Notes under the pieces: model-generated | The model's input: the letters and a program-made list of their open reading frames with translations, nothing else | Database searches by the model: none | What the model was told of the DNA's origin: nothing | Shown here: positions 1-12,401 of the stretch, one piece after another | Position numbering within the stretch: position 1 is the first letter of the stretch | Layout: each line of letters begins with the position of its first letter | Made by a program: the position numbers and the translations under genes | DNA from: Microvelia longipes | Taxonomy: Eukaryota > Arthropoda > Insecta > Hemiptera > Veliidae | Direction of reading: 5' to 3' | NCBI GenBank assembly: GCA_018340805.1 | Contig: JACMZG010001908.1 | Location: 13,448,038 to 13,512,037, forward strand | Length of the DNA stretch: 64,000 bases

Positions 1-223
1 AATTCGAAATTGATTTAATATTACAGGGGTGGGTTCGTCGTCTTTTCTCATAAGTATTTCCCATTGTGTAACCAGACGTATTTATAATGTTTTTCTTACC
101 TGTAATTTAGCTTTAGACAGAAGCGTCTTTTTTTCGTGTTGAGAAAGGTGTTCTGAGGATGAATACTCTCCCATCCTTGAAATTTGCGCTAACTTTTTTT
201 CAAGTCAAAGCTGGTTTTGATGA

Positions 224-232
224 AAATATATA

Positions 233-264
<32 letters not shown>

Positions 265-345
265 ATATAATATAATTATAAATATTATATTATAAAAATA
301 TTTATATATATTATTATAATAATAACAATTGTAAAAAATTAATGC
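224..345. repeat. (AT)n-rich low-complexity tract
   Basis: Interrupted TA dinucleotide repeat with ATAATA variants. The flanking 1-223 and 346-675 are AT-rich with no recognisable feature. Confidence 0.9.
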
Positions 346-675
346 TTAATTGTGAGCGGTAGGTGTAAAACCTTTGCACTGCGACTTTGAGTCTTTTGTA
401 CAAGAAAACAAATATGCATATCTTTGCCTTGTTCTTTACCTGTGTAACCTTCCTACTATTTTAAAGTTCTACTTTACGCCTACTTTACAGTCCTCTAGAC
501 TTCTTTCAAGTATTTATTCCTGTAGTGGACCGAGTCTCAAACTACTGAGTTCTCCGTGCGGAAACACTATTATATTTTCATACTTTCCATTTTTCTATTA
601 AAATAGTTTTTGAAAATTCAAGTTTTTAAAAAGTATTTTTATTATAATGTTTAATACTTAAAAGCTTAATTAGTT

Positions 676-1037
676 AAAAAAAATCGGGTACGGGGTACCT
701 TGTAACTTTTTCTTATCATATCGGATGAGCTTAGCGAATCCGCCATGCTTCGGACTCGCTTTGCTCGTCTTAGATAGTAAATGAATGTTTCATTCTCAGC
801 GTCAGACATACAGCATTGACCACGCTCAATGCTGCTTAACTTTTATGATGCAACAAAATTCATAGATATACTTGTCGTATTGAAACGAAACTTAGTGTAC
901 TTATATATAAAGTGCACTAAGTTGTATACTTGTACCAAATTTCAAATTAATTAAACTGTTTTTGATGAAAATTGAACTAATGCTGATAATGATCTGAAAC
1001 TTAGCATATATGGTAGCCTTATACCTACATGCTACAT
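676..1037 (-). mobile_element. R-family element, 3' part (5S-like segment plus tail)
   Basis: Read on the minus strand, this holds the R central segment, a 5S-like segment (792-850, with TTAAGCAGCATTGAGCG and a decayed box C), the mini-hairpin tail and the terminal GGTACC/GTACCCGA end near 681. The head is missing. It is diverged by point changes and short indels. Confidence 0.8.
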
Positions 1038-2119
1038 GCGTCATCATTTTTTGGCGTTTTATGATATGTTTTAAGATGTAAAAAGATAAATGAGGAAAGG
1101 TCCATTCGTAATAGAGCACCAACAAAACGTCATCTACGTTAAACTTTTTTAAATTATACAAGAAGTTACTATTAATTTGTTGTTACAAAATAAATGGTAG
1201 TCATTGACTTTGTACCTCATTGGTATTGGACTGACTTAACTTGTAATATATAGGAATAGGAAGCGCTTACTTCTAAATGAGAATCAATTAAGAGTCTCTT
1301 ATATGATATTGCACGCAGATTGCAGTTACTTGACTTGCAATACAATGAATAGAAACCTTTCTCCTTCTGCAAGTAATCATTCACCTTTTATTAAATTGGT
1401 TTAGGAGTAACTTACCTTGTATCAAATAGGAGGCAAGGTTTTTATCGTCAGTCTGAATATTTACTCCAAAAATGTTTTTTATTAGCCCTTTTACTCTGGA
1501 ACCTTGAGTCGTTTCATTTAGGACCAGAAGTTGGCTTCTTCCCAAGTCCAAATTATTTCTACTCTTCTACTTTCCCTTTCTCTTATATATCTCATTTATT
1601 TTTATTGCACCTAATTTTCTTTTAAGTCCAGTTTGTTATTATATCATTTTGGCACCAGTTCTTCTGTTAGATAAACTACGTTTGTTACAATTTGATTCCA
1701 TGATTCCAGCATATTACTGATCATTTCTTAATAATTTCTGAAGTTTGGTTTTGCTGGGTCTGTTTAGAAAAGGGGAATAACTGAGATTTGAATTCAATAT
1801 CGAAACGAATCACCAAACATTAAATCATGTTAAAACATTTATCATGGTGATAAAAAAATGACTGATGTTTTAATCCTAAAAGAAATAGCTCACCGTTGAA
1901 TCGTATTGTTAAAGTAATCATTAAACTTTGAATTAGAAATTTTCAGGAATTGATTTCGAGTTGATTTGAATTTGTTTTATAGGACTTTTTTTATTTTTTA
2001 TTTTTTTGTTCTATAACTAGTATTGTAATATTCCTTTTTATATATATTAATTTATTTGTTAAATAAATTAATAATATAAAGGGGAAAACAAGGGGGAGAT
2101 CTTATGATAAAAAAAAAAT
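1038..2119. other. AT-rich stretch with no recognised feature
   Basis: Both strands are broken by frequent stops and no repeat-family motif was recognised. Confidence 0.5.
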
Positions 2120-2133
2120 AAAAAAAAATAAAA

Positions 2134-2179
<46 letters not shown>

Positions 2180-2215
2180 TATATAATATATATATATATA
2201 TATATATACTATTAT
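2120..2215. repeat. (AT)n microsatellite
   Basis: Long TA dinucleotide run with small interruptions, directly upstream of a G-family element; G copies elsewhere also follow a microsatellite. Confidence 0.9.
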
Positions 2216-2255
2216 TATAATATAGATATATATATAGTAATGTATGTTACATGGT

Positions 2256-2375
2256 TTTGTTCCTAGGCGTTTTATGAGACACGAAATCTTTCGAAAGTTA
2301 TTTCGGATCGTAAAGGATCTTTATACTAAAAATACACCTTGTTAATGTCCCTAACCTGATTGTTTATGAAATATG
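2256..2375 (+). repeat. G-family dispersed repeat
   Basis: It carries the G order: TTCCTAGGCGTTT, GAGACACGA, TTTCGAA, TTTCGGATCG, then AATGTCCCTAACCTGATTG. Relatives are at 28616-28700, 36578-36668 (minus), 42630-42830 (minus) and 61686-61830. No coding potential was seen. Confidence 0.6.
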
Positions 2376-2889
2376 TGTATTAATTAGAATCATACGAAAC
2401 TTATACGAATTAATTAATTTTTTATTTAATTATTAATTAATTACCCCCATCTGTACTGAAAGTAAGCTTTGATTAAGATAAATGATTTGATATATCTTGA
2501 CATTCCTCGCACAATTATATTTATTATTATTTATTTATATTTTGAGAAACATGTAGGTAGATATAAAGATTCATATAGAAATAAAAGTTATGAGAAACTA
2601 ACAAGTTTTCCTTCTTAGACTTCCTTGCTCCTATCTACTCTATTATGCTCTGAGTTCGATTCCATGTCTGCTCACTTGGTTTTACTAGTAGTTAAATGTA
2701 CTGAACATACGCCAATATTAATACACTAGAAGATGCTCACAAATCTTTTAATTTCAACCCATTTAATGCCCCTTTTTAGCTACATAATGAGAAAAATGAG
2801 GGGATGAGATTAACATTATGTTTTAGTTAATTTTTGGGACCTCAAATCTATTTTCGATGGATTGAGCTGTGGAGTGCTATGATAAGAAG

Positions 2890-3195
2890 AAATAAAACTA
2901 AGACAAGTTTTCGTTTCTCCCTCATTTAATCTAAAACAAAGCCGAAATCAACCGTTAAACGGTCATCATCAGTGCCTAACATAACAAACAAAATTAAATT
3001 GATACAAAATAAAATACATGAAGAGTTAAAAAAAATAAATCAAAAAATTAATTATTTTGTTTTAACTCTTCATGTATTTTATCTTGTATCAATTTTATTT
3101 GTTATGTATGCACTGATGATGACCGTTAACGGTTGAAAGTTGGCTTTGTTGTAGTAATTAATAAGTGGAGAGACGAAAACTTGTTAGTTTTATTT
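2890..3195. repeat. Foldback element F1 (long inverted repeat)
   Basis: Arms of about 140 bp (about 2891-3030 and 3056-3195) are imperfect reverse complements around an AT-rich loop of about 25 bp. Both arms carry the F-family signature: AAAGCC, AACCGTTAA, GGTCATCATCAGTG. Mismatches such as TAACATAAC against GTTATGTAT show some age. No open frame was seen. The flank 3196-3849 shows no recognised feature. Confidence 0.85.
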
Positions 3196-3849
3196 CTTTC
3201 TATTTTCATATATTACAGGGAATTCGACGCATTGGTGCCTTTGGAACCTGGGTCAAGCTTCTTTGGCCTATTCCCGGACATGGATTTTAACAGACTGCAA
3301 TTTTAATTTAGATTCAACGAATATATTTTTACCTTTTATCATTTTATATCCTTTTAATTTCTTTCTGCGTAATTAAATTTTCATATTTTTCTTTAATATT
3401 TTCTCCGATTTTATTTCCATACTTTTTAATTGGTTTTCTAAACTTAGAAAATCGAGATAAAATATTAATTAAAGGAATCATAATTAGTTTCGGTTTTTTT
3501 TACCTTTGTTAATTATTAAAGAAATTTAGTGGTAGAAAATGCAACGGTGTTTTACAGAATCATACCCGGAGCAGCATTGTTTGAATTTTTAACCTTTTGT
3601 GGTTTAACAAAAGCTTTCATATATGTGGGAGATATTACAATATAGCGACCGTATTTGGTGTTATGTATTATGTAATTGTATTTATGTGTTTGGTTATACT
3701 TTGAATATAATGGGATGGTTAAGTTAAACAAATATATGGGTCTTTTTAAAAGTGGTTAAAAGATATATTACTTTAGGAGGAATTCTCTTTCTTAGCTAAA
3801 TTTTTAAAGAAACTTTCGTTAAATTCGCTATGAAATCTGCCATTAGATT

Positions 3850-3850
3850 C

Positions 3851-3894
<44 letters not shown>

Positions 3895-3918
3895 ATAATA
3901 TATATATTTTATATATTA
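3850..3918. repeat. (AT)n microsatellite
   Basis: TA dinucleotide run with ATAATA interruptions; it accounts for a spurious YIYIY-type open frame here. Confidence 0.9.
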
Positions 3919-4214
3919 TTCTATCACTGGAGGTCTTCGAGCCGCAAAGTAGCTCGAAGGGCCGAGCCACTTTGAACCAACGTGTAACTACTTTGTTATG
4001 GTTGTTTCCTTATTTTTCTGACAATTTTAACAGTAACCGCGAAATGGTGTGGGGAAGTTTTTTAATAAGTTGGTTCTACTAAGCATACATGAGTATTGTT
4101 TTTTGTTTAAAATTATAGTCGTGATTTGAGATACTTTAGGGAAATTAGACTATTGATTAAATACTGCCATGCAAGCTTTTTCATTAATACTTGTTTTTTA
4201 TTAATATTTTTTGT

Positions 4215-4795
4215 TGAATTAGGGATTTTACAGTATAAGTCTGTCAAATTATCTTCTTTTGGTCTAGAATGACTAGAATAAATATTTACAGAGTAACTAG
4301 AGTAACACATTAACTAGAGTAAATACTTTACAGTATAAGTCTGTCAAATTATCTTCTTTTGGTCTAGAATAACTTAAATATTTTAGAGTATAAGTCTATC
4401 AAATTATCTTCTTTTGTCTAGAATAACTTAAATATTTTTAGGTATTATTCTGGGGTCATTAATCTTCTTTTGGTCGGAATAACTAAGGAAATATTTACAG
4501 ACTAGAGTAACACATAACTAGAGTAATATTTTGGTATAGTCATATCAATTATCTTTTGGCTAGATAGGAATTTTATCAGAGTAACTTAGAGTATACATAC
4601 TAGAGTAAATATTTGGTTTAAGTCTTCTTTCTTTTGGTCTATAAGAAATGAGTAAATATTTACAGTAACTAGAGTAACACATGATATTGTAATTTGTTAA
4701 TCTGTCAAATTTTCTTTGGTCTAGAATAACTTAAATATTTTACAATATAAGTCTGTCAAGATTTCTTTTGGTCTAGAATAACTAAGCGACGGGTA
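4215..4795. repeat. Degenerate AT-rich tandem repeat
   Basis: Irregular units of about 55-100 bp containing TTACAGTATAAGTCTGTC, AAATTATCTTCTTTTGG and TCTAGAATAACT recur about eight times with deletions. The first two units (4229, 4329) are the most alike; later ones decay. Confidence 0.8.
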
Positions 4796-5920
4796 GAGTA
4801 ACCCTTACCAGAATGTAATTTTCAATCAACGGTTAAGCCTACATCTAAAGTAAAGCACAATTAGTGTGGCGGTTGTATTAAATTTAGTTTATTATAATCT
4901 AGAAGTGAGATGAATTTGATTTCTCATCACAAAATAAGTATGACTTTCAAAATTTAAAATAACGACTATCTTATCGCAGTCATAAAACTTTTTGATGTTA
5001 AATGCATCTACAAGTTTTGTGCATCTATTGTAAAATAATAGTGAAAACTATTATTTCACAATAGTTTGCGGGATGTTCCGAATGATCTCTTTGAGTTTGG
5101 GAATGCTTTTTAATTTGTAAGTGTAATTTGTAAATTTCAATTGTTATTGGAAGCTCCAATATTTTCGATATCCAAAGGTTACAATTGAGCTTCATGTTTG
5201 TCATAAATTTCTTATCAATTTATCGAAATTGATCTCAATTTAACTATTTATTTTAATTGTCTTTTCGAAACAATAAGTGGTAAGCCATTCATCCTTTAAG
5301 TATTGTTAGGTTTCAAGTTTTGAAGCATTGGTGGTTAGTGGTGTCGGGCCTCGTTCATTGATAATATTCCTTCGGCCCCAACCCTTACTTAATATGAAGG
5401 GGTTTATTTTATTACCTTTTGGAAGTTAGTTGGACTTACTGCTTAGAGCTTTCCTTGCAAAGCTTGTTAAAAGTAGGAAGTGGGTTTTGGACGTGTTTTA
5501 TCTTGTCAGGCACTAAAACCCATTCATGAGTTGTTAGGTTGTTACTTGTTAGTGGAAATATTGATGATTTTCAACATCAACACTGGTGATTTATCTCTTA
5601 AGTTTTCGGTTTTTTTCGTTCGACTACGTACCCCCGATAGTTAAGTGCTCTATTGACGAGTAAGATATTTTTTCTAAAATTTTCTAGTTTTAAGTAAGAA
5701 GTCAAAATCGTTCTTTTTAGCAATTTGTATCATGAATGACCTATTTCGGTAGTTTGGATGACGAATTTTATTGGATTTTTATTGAGTATGTCTGTTTTTA
5801 TGTTAAAAATAGTAGCTAAATAAATCGGAAACGAAACTTGAATGTGACGATATGTTGGATAGGTTACTGAGCCTATTGTTAGCAACATATTGACGTCATT
5901 AACCAAGTTATGGCAATATA
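4796..5920. other. AT-rich stretch with no recognised feature
   Basis: No repeat signature or coding frame was supported. A TGACGTCA octamer occurs at 5891-5898, just before the next R element. Confidence 0.5.
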
Positions 5921-6650
5921 TTTTTACTTTTTTTATTATTTCTGCGTAGGTATATAGGGAAAGTATTGTGTTTGCGAAAAAATCCGAACCGGGATCAAAC
6001 CGAATTATCCGTTTTAGGTGTTGTATTTTATTTTGGTGGAATAACAATTTTTTATTATTATTATTATTATAAAGGCCTCCAAAGTGTTTTCGCTAGCTCA
6101 TCATCTTAGTTCTAGTGTATTCATGCTAGAGAGTTTGAAACTTCGTACGAAAATCAGTCTGTAATTGTGCTGTTCGGAAAATTATTTTATGACGTCTCTA
6201 ACCGAAAAATACCGGCGAAATTTCGAAATCATAAAACGCGAAAAATATTGGATTGAATTTAGACGCATTGTGTAATTGTGGTATAGAGGACATATGTGCC
6301 AAATTTCATCTCATTATAAGCATTTGTTCCAAATTTTATCGAATAACTGTGAAACTGAAAATGATTCAGTTGAGCTTAAATTTGGAACTTTTATAAAGTG
6401 TATTTAGTAATAATAAGTACCAAGTTTTCGTTTTAAGATTCAAGTATGTCTATGGTTTTTGGTTGGATATAATCAATTGTCAGTGCTGTATGTGTGACCG
6501 CTGAGATTGAAACAGATGCATTTACTATCTGAAGACGAGCGAAGCAAGTCCGAAAACATGTTGCTGTATAAATTTGGCGAATTGTATATTCTGAGGACGA
6601 GCGAAGCGAGTCTAGAGCAGGAAGGATGAGCGTAGCGAATATGATTTTTT
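5921..6650 (+). mobile_element. R-family element, near full length
   Basis: The head (TTTTTACTTT, then GTAGGTATATAGG), AAATCCGAACCGGGAT, the TATTCATGCTAGAGAG / GAAACTTCGTAC block, the central segment, a box-C half of the 5S-like region (GTCAGTGCTGTATGTGTGACC, split at 6478-6498) and the double mini-hairpin tail occur in order. The 5S-like box A is deleted. The tail carries GAGCGAAGC and GAGCGTAGCGAA. Confidence 0.85.
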
Positions 6651-7169
6651 AAACTTGTAATGGTGTATAGACAAGGTGTCATATTTTAAGGTTTATAGGA
6701 AGTAAATCGATTGAGACCGGTTTCTTATCAATCTAGCAGGAGACAGTAGACTCATCAGGATTATTTAGTGGTCATCTGGTACAAAATTACAACTTGTGTG
6801 GTAAAAATTAATTGAATACATAAAATTATAGACATCACACCTATTAGCTTTCTTTGTGACGATCGGGTTTAAAAAAACTAAAAAAAGTCTTATATTGAGG
6901 GACGTTTTATTATTTTATTTATAATTATAAATAGCTTGACTCGAATCTTTATTTTTCCTTTGTTTTATTCAATTATTTAATCTTCATCGGTTTAAACTTG
7001 TACATTCCTTGTTTTATACAACTGAGGATAAAGTTGAACTTGACCGTCACTACTTGGTCAGAAAAATGAAATAATTGGTATAAAAATAAATCCAAAGCTA
7101 AGAACAAACAAGTCCGAAGCACAGTATCCTTTTGTTTTAAATATTTCGTTTAAACAAGTTTATTATCTT
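6651..7169. other. AT-rich stretch with no recognised feature
   Basis: Nothing recognised between two R elements. Confidence 0.5.
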
Positions 7170-8300
7170 TTTACCTTTCCTCATTTATAGTGTAGGTACA
7201 TGAAAAAATATTGTGTCTGTACTAATACTGCTGAAGCTGTTGAAGTCTGCGTGTGTGTGTTTCTGTTATCATTATAACTCCCTGTGTTTTTATGCTGGAC
7301 TGTTAAAATTTAATACTAGGGATTTAAATAACAATCTTTAGGTCTAGTTGTGCTATCTAAAAAATATGTTTTATGACGTCATTAACCGATAGTAATGACT
7401 TTGCTAAAACTTTAAAAATTCGTGCTTTGATTTAAATTTAGCACGCTCGTGGTCATATAATACCGGCAAATATGCCTAGTGTTATCTTATTATCATTAAT
7501 TATTTAATATACATATATCGAAAAAATATTATCCTCCTTTTTTAAAAAAAAATTGAGATAAAACTATTTAGTGCAATAAATAAGTTTACTAAGTTTTCTT
7601 TCTTCTTCTTTCATTATCTACGTTTTTTGTTAGATCATAAAACGTAAGTAGCATCGAGCGAGGTATGTAGATGGGTTGACGGTTAGGAATAAAACGAATA
7701 AATTTACCAAGTGTGAACGAGCCAAAGCGAGCCAAAGATTTTTGCAGTTAAATAGCGAATCTGATATGGGGAGGTTGTGCATAGCGAATCCGATATGGGG
7801 AGGTTGTGTATATCGAATCCGATATGGGGAGGTTGAGCATAGTGAATCCGATATGGGGAGGTTGAGCATAGCGAATCGATATGGGGAGGTTGTGATTATT
7901 CCGAACCGATTTGGGGAGGTTGAAGCAATAGTGAATCCCGATATTGGAGGTGGCATTGTGAATCTGTTGTGGGGAGGTCTGTGCATAGCGAATCCGAATG
8001 GGGAGGTTGTGCATATCAATCGATATGGGGAGTTGAACATAGTGAATCCGGATATTAGGAGTTGAGCATAGTGACATCCGATTTGGAGGTGAGCATAGTG
8101 ATCCGATATGGGAGGTTGTGGCATATCGAATCCGATACTATGGGGAAGTTGACATAGTGAATCCGATATAGGGAGGTTGAGCATAGTGAATCCGAGTATG
8201 GGGAGGTTGAGCATAGTGGGAATCCGATCATTAGGAGGGTTGAGCATAGTGAAATCCGATATAGGGAGGTTGGATAGCGATTCGATATGGAGGTTAATTC
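7170..8300 (+). mobile_element. R-family element whose tail has become a minisatellite
   Basis: The head (TTACCTTTCCTCATTTATAG) starts near 7170. The central segment with TTATGACGTCATTAACC follows at 7371-7387, and a 5S-like segment (AGTAGCATCGAGCGAGG, then ATGGGTTGACGG) lies at 7633-7690. The tail position is occupied by a 29-bp tandem array (7750-8297). No terminal GTACCCGA end is visible; the array ends in unrelated sequence. Confidence 0.8.
7750..8297. repeat. 29-bp minisatellite, about 18-19 units
   Basis: The unit reads roughly GCGAATCCGATATGGGGAGG followed by TTGAGCATA. The first units are nearly identical; later ones gain indels and substitutions. The unit matches the end of the R tail (GGGAGG, GAGCGTAGCGAATCCGAT), and the array sits where that tail should be. 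Open frames here on both strands, rich in PIS, SPY or MGR strings, are by-products of the repeat. Confidence 0.93.
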
Positions 8301-8771
8301 CATAGTACCCTGCATCCGTTGATTTATCTTCTCATTACTCATCAAAAAATAACTCTCGGTATTTAATAATTTTTACCCATTTGACGCTCCCTTGCCGAGA
8401 AGTGGGGGAGCCCCAAACGGCCCTAGCTCTAAAGCTTTGTGACTTAACCCAGCTTTTTTCCAACTTTGCCCTGGGATTCAATTAAAAAGCCTTTATGATG
8501 TTGTGATAGTCTGCGTGGTGGTATATTTTCTCTTTTTCTCACTTTCTTTTTTGCTTTTTTATTCTCTTTAAAAAAAGGTTATTCTCTGTCAAAAACCGTA
8601 ACTAATAGCATTTCTGGCATCTTTTAACTTTTATATATTATTATTATTTATTCATACATTTTTTTTGTAGCCTGTTATAATTTTCCTGAAAAAGCTCAAA
8701 CGAAATTTCATGTTTCAGACGAGAGAAACATGGTTGATTGTTTGATGGATCAGTTTTCATACTTTTATTAA
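8301..8771. other. Unclassified stretch with a slightly GC-richer patch
   Basis: 8360-8480 is richer in G and C than its surroundings (AGTGGGGGAGCCCCAAAC and neighbours) but shows no recognisable protein frame or known repeat motif. Confidence 0.4.
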
Positions 8772-9200
8772 TTTTTACTTTTCCTCTTACCTACTACATT
8801 AGGCAAGAGGAAAAGTATTGTGTTAACCCCAAAAATCTGAAACCGAGATTTTATGCTATTTATTATACAATGAGAGGTTTTTATCCAGGTCTCTATGTGT
8901 GTGTGTGTGTCTTTCTTTCTGTGGCTTGCATAACTTCCGCTATGTTTATGCCAGAGTGTTGGAACAGTCACAATTTAGGAAAGCAGTTGTGCTTTCCGGA
9001 AAATAATTTTCTTTAACTTCACTAATTGGTAATAATGACTCAGCAAAAATTACGAAAAATTTATTAATCGCGGAAAAATGATTTTATTGATTTGAAATTT
9101 CACACATGTAGTCATGTAATGATCTATTAAAATGTCAAATTTCATCTTATTAACACAGAATGACTTGTTATATTTTACTTTCTATTATTCAATTTCACCA
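8772..9200 (+). mobile_element. R-family element, 5' head and central segment only
   Basis: The head hairpin is intact in form (ACTTTTCCTCTTACC... GGCAAGAGGAAAAGT), followed by AAATCTGAAACCGAGA, TATGTGTGTGTGTGTGTC, TTTATGCCAGAGTGTTGG, TTCCGGAAAA and AATAATGACTCAGCAAAAAT. A TGACTCAGCA site lies at 9036-9045. No 5S-like part or tail follows. Confidence 0.8.
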
Positions 9201-9485
9201 TCTTATAAGGTCCAATATACAATTGAAATGTTAGGAAATTTATTTTTTTATTTATTTATTTATTATAAGCTTGTGGTTATAATAAATGTCATTAAATAAT
9301 GTCATTAATTAAATAATGTCATCAAATTTTTCAGTCTCTTTATTTCTTGATTTTATTCAAAGTATGTTAATCAAGTAAAATTATGGTTTTCCTGCCTTAA
9401 CCTGGTTCTCTTTGTGGGCATGGGATTTAGCAATTAATTAAATGTACTTGAGAAAAGTAAAAGATAAGAACCAGGTGATTTTAGA

Positions 9486-9812
9486 AATAAACAGAACCAC
9501 TCACCCACCCTAAATTTCCGTCATTCGGACCGTACGTGTTATTTTTCCCGATGAAAATTCACTAATAAGTAATTAAAACAGGTGATCATTCGATGTCCGA
9601 CCAAACTAAGAATCACTAACTCATCCTAACCCTAATAATACGCTTAACTTTAGCCCCTTCCTTTTAATTTCCGTCATCCGAACAACCTCGTAAGCGGTAT
9701 TATCCGATGAAAATTCACTAATGCGTAATTAAAACAAGCAATCATCCGGACATAGCCGGCAAAACTATGAATTACTTAGTCATCCTAAAACTTTAATAGA
9801 TCAGCGTATCAA
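9486..9812 (+). repeat. Two W-family units in tandem
   Basis: Two diverged units with a period of about 156 bp share TTTCCGTCAT, TCGGACC or CCGAACAACCTCGTAAG, GATGAAAATTCACTAAT and GTAATTAAAACA. The same block recurs at 36770-36857, 42902-43030 and inside the terminal-inverted-repeat element at 60331-60541. Confidence 0.75.
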
Positions 9813-10078
9813 TTGAGACAAAAAATTATTATAATACTAGTGTTTACGCAACCAGCACGAGTAAATTTGAAAAACATAAGCTCAAGAGTAAATGGTTCAA
9901 TTTTATCACCAACCTCTAAAAGCAATCTATAATATTTTGGCGATAAACCAACATTTTAAGGAACAATTCATTCTGGAATCCTCCCAATTTTTTTTACACG
10001 ACACCCATTTTTTTTAATCTCGATTCAAGTAAGAAATATCTCAGGACGTATTCTTCCCAAGATTGATTTCTTTACCAA

Positions 10079-10240
10079 ATTTCAACTCTTTAGTATAACT
10101 TTACTGGGAGCTACAACGATGAACAGACACAAACACACGTGAAGACAGACAGCTTTGTTAGAACCACTTAGGAAAGTCTTAAAAGCACCTGAAACGGATA
10201 ATTCAGGTGGCATCTCGGTTTCGTATGTTGTAGAAAAATT
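10079..10240 (-). mobile_element. R-family head fragment
   Basis: On the minus strand this reads CGAAACCGAGATG, TCCGTTTCAGGTG, then GTGTTTGTGTCTGTTCATCG and GAGTTGAAA, the R head order. It is truncated on both sides. Confidence 0.75.
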
Positions 10241-10261
10241 ATGGTACAAACGGAAAATTTC

Positions 10262-10376
10262 TGGGCTATGGAAACTCAAGCTGAATAAAAAATGTGTAGC
10301 TGCTGACGGTGGTGAATGCTTGCCTCTGACCCGAGGACTTGTGACTGGACGTAAAGCATTGAAGGATCCTTTCAGT
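10262..10376. repeat. Short dispersed repeat, copy 1 of 2
   Basis: Shares GGCTATGGAAACT, then GGACTT.TGAC..G.CGTA and AGGATCC with 12284-12386. On the plus strand both copies can read G-L-(V/L)-T-G-R, faintly like the G-x-L-T-G-H stretch of LINE ORF2 ends, but nothing else supports that. Confidence 0.5.
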
Positions 10377-11224
10377 TTAAATTACCCTTTTTGATGAGTG
10401 GAGCCACAACACTCGCCAGAGACTCACAGCTTCGAAGATTGAAAGTCTGTAACACTGAAATCTTAAAGGTCCCAGAAGATAATCTATGTCTTTATGTTAT
10501 TTAGATTTATGTTATTTACGGCATTTAGATTTACCGACGAGCGAAGCGAGTCGGGAAAAATTGACAGACTAAAGACATTCTCAGCCGGATGGCATACTCT
10601 ATTTTTTGAAGGTAGCACCACAAAATAAACTGGCCTATATACTTATTGAAAAAAAACAAACGTCCAATTTAACTCCATATTATCGTCGTCATGAATTCAT
10701 CCATAGCTTCACACTTTTACTGAAAAATGTAAAAGCTTTACAAGTACATAATTGTCAATTTGAATACACCTTTTAAAGAAAAAAAATTAGTCTACGAACA
10801 AAAACAGAAACAAAATGGTCGTTTTTAAAGAAACCTCATGAAGGTTTTACACAGATTGTTTTTTGTGTAAATGTACACGCTACATTACAGTAATGGTGGC
10901 AATGTATGAATACTTTTACTTCCTAGGAGTTTTTTACATTCATTATTGTTCTCGGAGGTGAAAAGTACTAAATAACCTCCTATAACAATAATGATTGGCT
11001 TCTCATCCTAAAAACTGTCTAATTAAGTGCTCAATTACGTACTACCTTAAAAAAATGAAACCTATGTTAAAACACTGGATTCAAGTGAAACTTGTTGAAT
11101 GACGTCGTAGAAGAATAGGACGAGATCACAAGAAAGTATAATGATGACAAACAAAAAGATAATTAGAATGGCGGAGAACGAAAAAAGTGGTGAAAAAATA
11201 GAAAAACACAACTATCTTCACGAG
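10377..11224. other. AT-rich stretch, one R-tail crumb
   Basis: An isolated GACGAGCGAAGCGAGTC mini-hairpin core at about 10527-10543 is an R-tail remnant. Nothing else was recognised. Confidence 0.5.
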
Positions 11225-12205
11225 AAAAACACAGAAAGTAGTTACTAAGTCAGGTTTCATCGATATATAACATGAACTCCCCCCCACGATACAAGGCTTT
11301 TGCCTTCTTATGAGGGGTGAATTCGTATATATTTTATAAATGTATGTTGCATGTTTATACACATGCATTGTGAATTATATAAAATAAATAACTAAAATCA
11401 TAACTGCAATCAAAAAACTCTGTACTTATAAAGATAAAATATAAATTAAGACATAGAAAGGACTCACTAAGTCAGGTTTCTACGGTATAAAACATGAACT
11501 ATAAAACCACACTGCAATCATAAAACTCTTTACTTATAAAGATAAAATATACATTAAGACATAGAAAGGACTCACTATGTCAGGTTTCTAGGATATATAA
11601 CATGAACTATAAAACCACACTGCAATCATAAAGCTCTTTACATATAAAGATAAAATATACATTAAGACATAGAAAGGACTCACTATGTCAGGTTTCTACG
11701 ATATATAACATGAACTATAAAACCACACTGCAATCATAAAACTCTTTACATATAAAGATAAAATATACATTAAGACATAGAAAGGACTCACTATGTCAGG
11801 TTTCTAGGATATATAACATGAACTATAAAACCACACTGCAATTATAAAGCTCTTTACATATAAAGATAAAATATACATTAAGACACAGAAAGGACTCAAT
11901 AAGTCAGGTTTCTACGATATATAACATGAACTATAAAACCACCTGCAATCATAAAACTCTTTACATATAAAGATAAAATATACATTAGACACAGAAAGGA
12001 CTCAATAAGTCAGGTTTCTACGATATATAATGAACTATAAAAACCACACTGCAATCATAAAACTCTTTACATATAAAGATAAAATATACATTAAGACACA
12101 GAAAGGACTCAATAAGTCAGGTTTCTACGATATATAACATGAACTATAAAACCACACTGCAATCATAAAACTTTGTATTTATAAAAATAAATTATACACA
12201 CAGAA
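11225..12205. repeat. 108-bp tandem satellite-like array, about 8 units
   Basis: The anchor ACATAGAAAGGACTCA (or ACACAGAAAGG) recurs at 11451, 11559, 11667, 11775, 11883, 11989 and 12096, giving steps of 108, 108, 108, 108, 106 and 107 bases. Middle units are nearly identical. The first unit is split by about 110 bp of unrelated sequence (11280-11390), and the last decays after 12180. No coding frame persists through the units. Confidence 0.95.
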
Positions 12206-12283
12206 AGTGAAGAGAAGAAATTGGACTATAAACGATAATTAGTTGCCAATAAGCATATTGAAAGCAATTGAAAACGGAGAATT

Positions 12284-12386
12284 AGGCTATGGAAACTAAC
12301 TGGGTTATGAATGCTAAGATGATCATTCTTAGCTCTGTTTACGGACTTCTGACCGGGCGTAGAGGGTTATAGGATCCCTGCTGAAA
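12284..12386. repeat. Short dispersed repeat, copy 2 of 2
   Basis: Diverged partner of 10262-10376 (GGCTATGGAAACTAAC, GGACTTCTGACCGGGCGTA). The two copies flank the 108-bp array in the same orientation. Confidence 0.5.
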
Positions 12387-12399
12387 GAAATACATTTTA

Positions 12400-12401
<2 letters not shown>

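Noticed and set aside
374..601. Open frame of 75 codons starting MHCDFESFV
   Set aside because: No recognisable domain, AT-driven composition, no splice or start context; frames of this size are expected by chance here.
7630..8247. 205-codon minus-strand frame, the longest in the window
   Set aside because: It is a read-through of the 29-bp minisatellite (29 is not a multiple of 3, so all frames cycle through the unit) and not a protein repeat.
11225..12205. CRISPR-like array
   Set aside because: Units are contiguous 108-bp repeats without unique spacers, in a eukaryotic repeat context.
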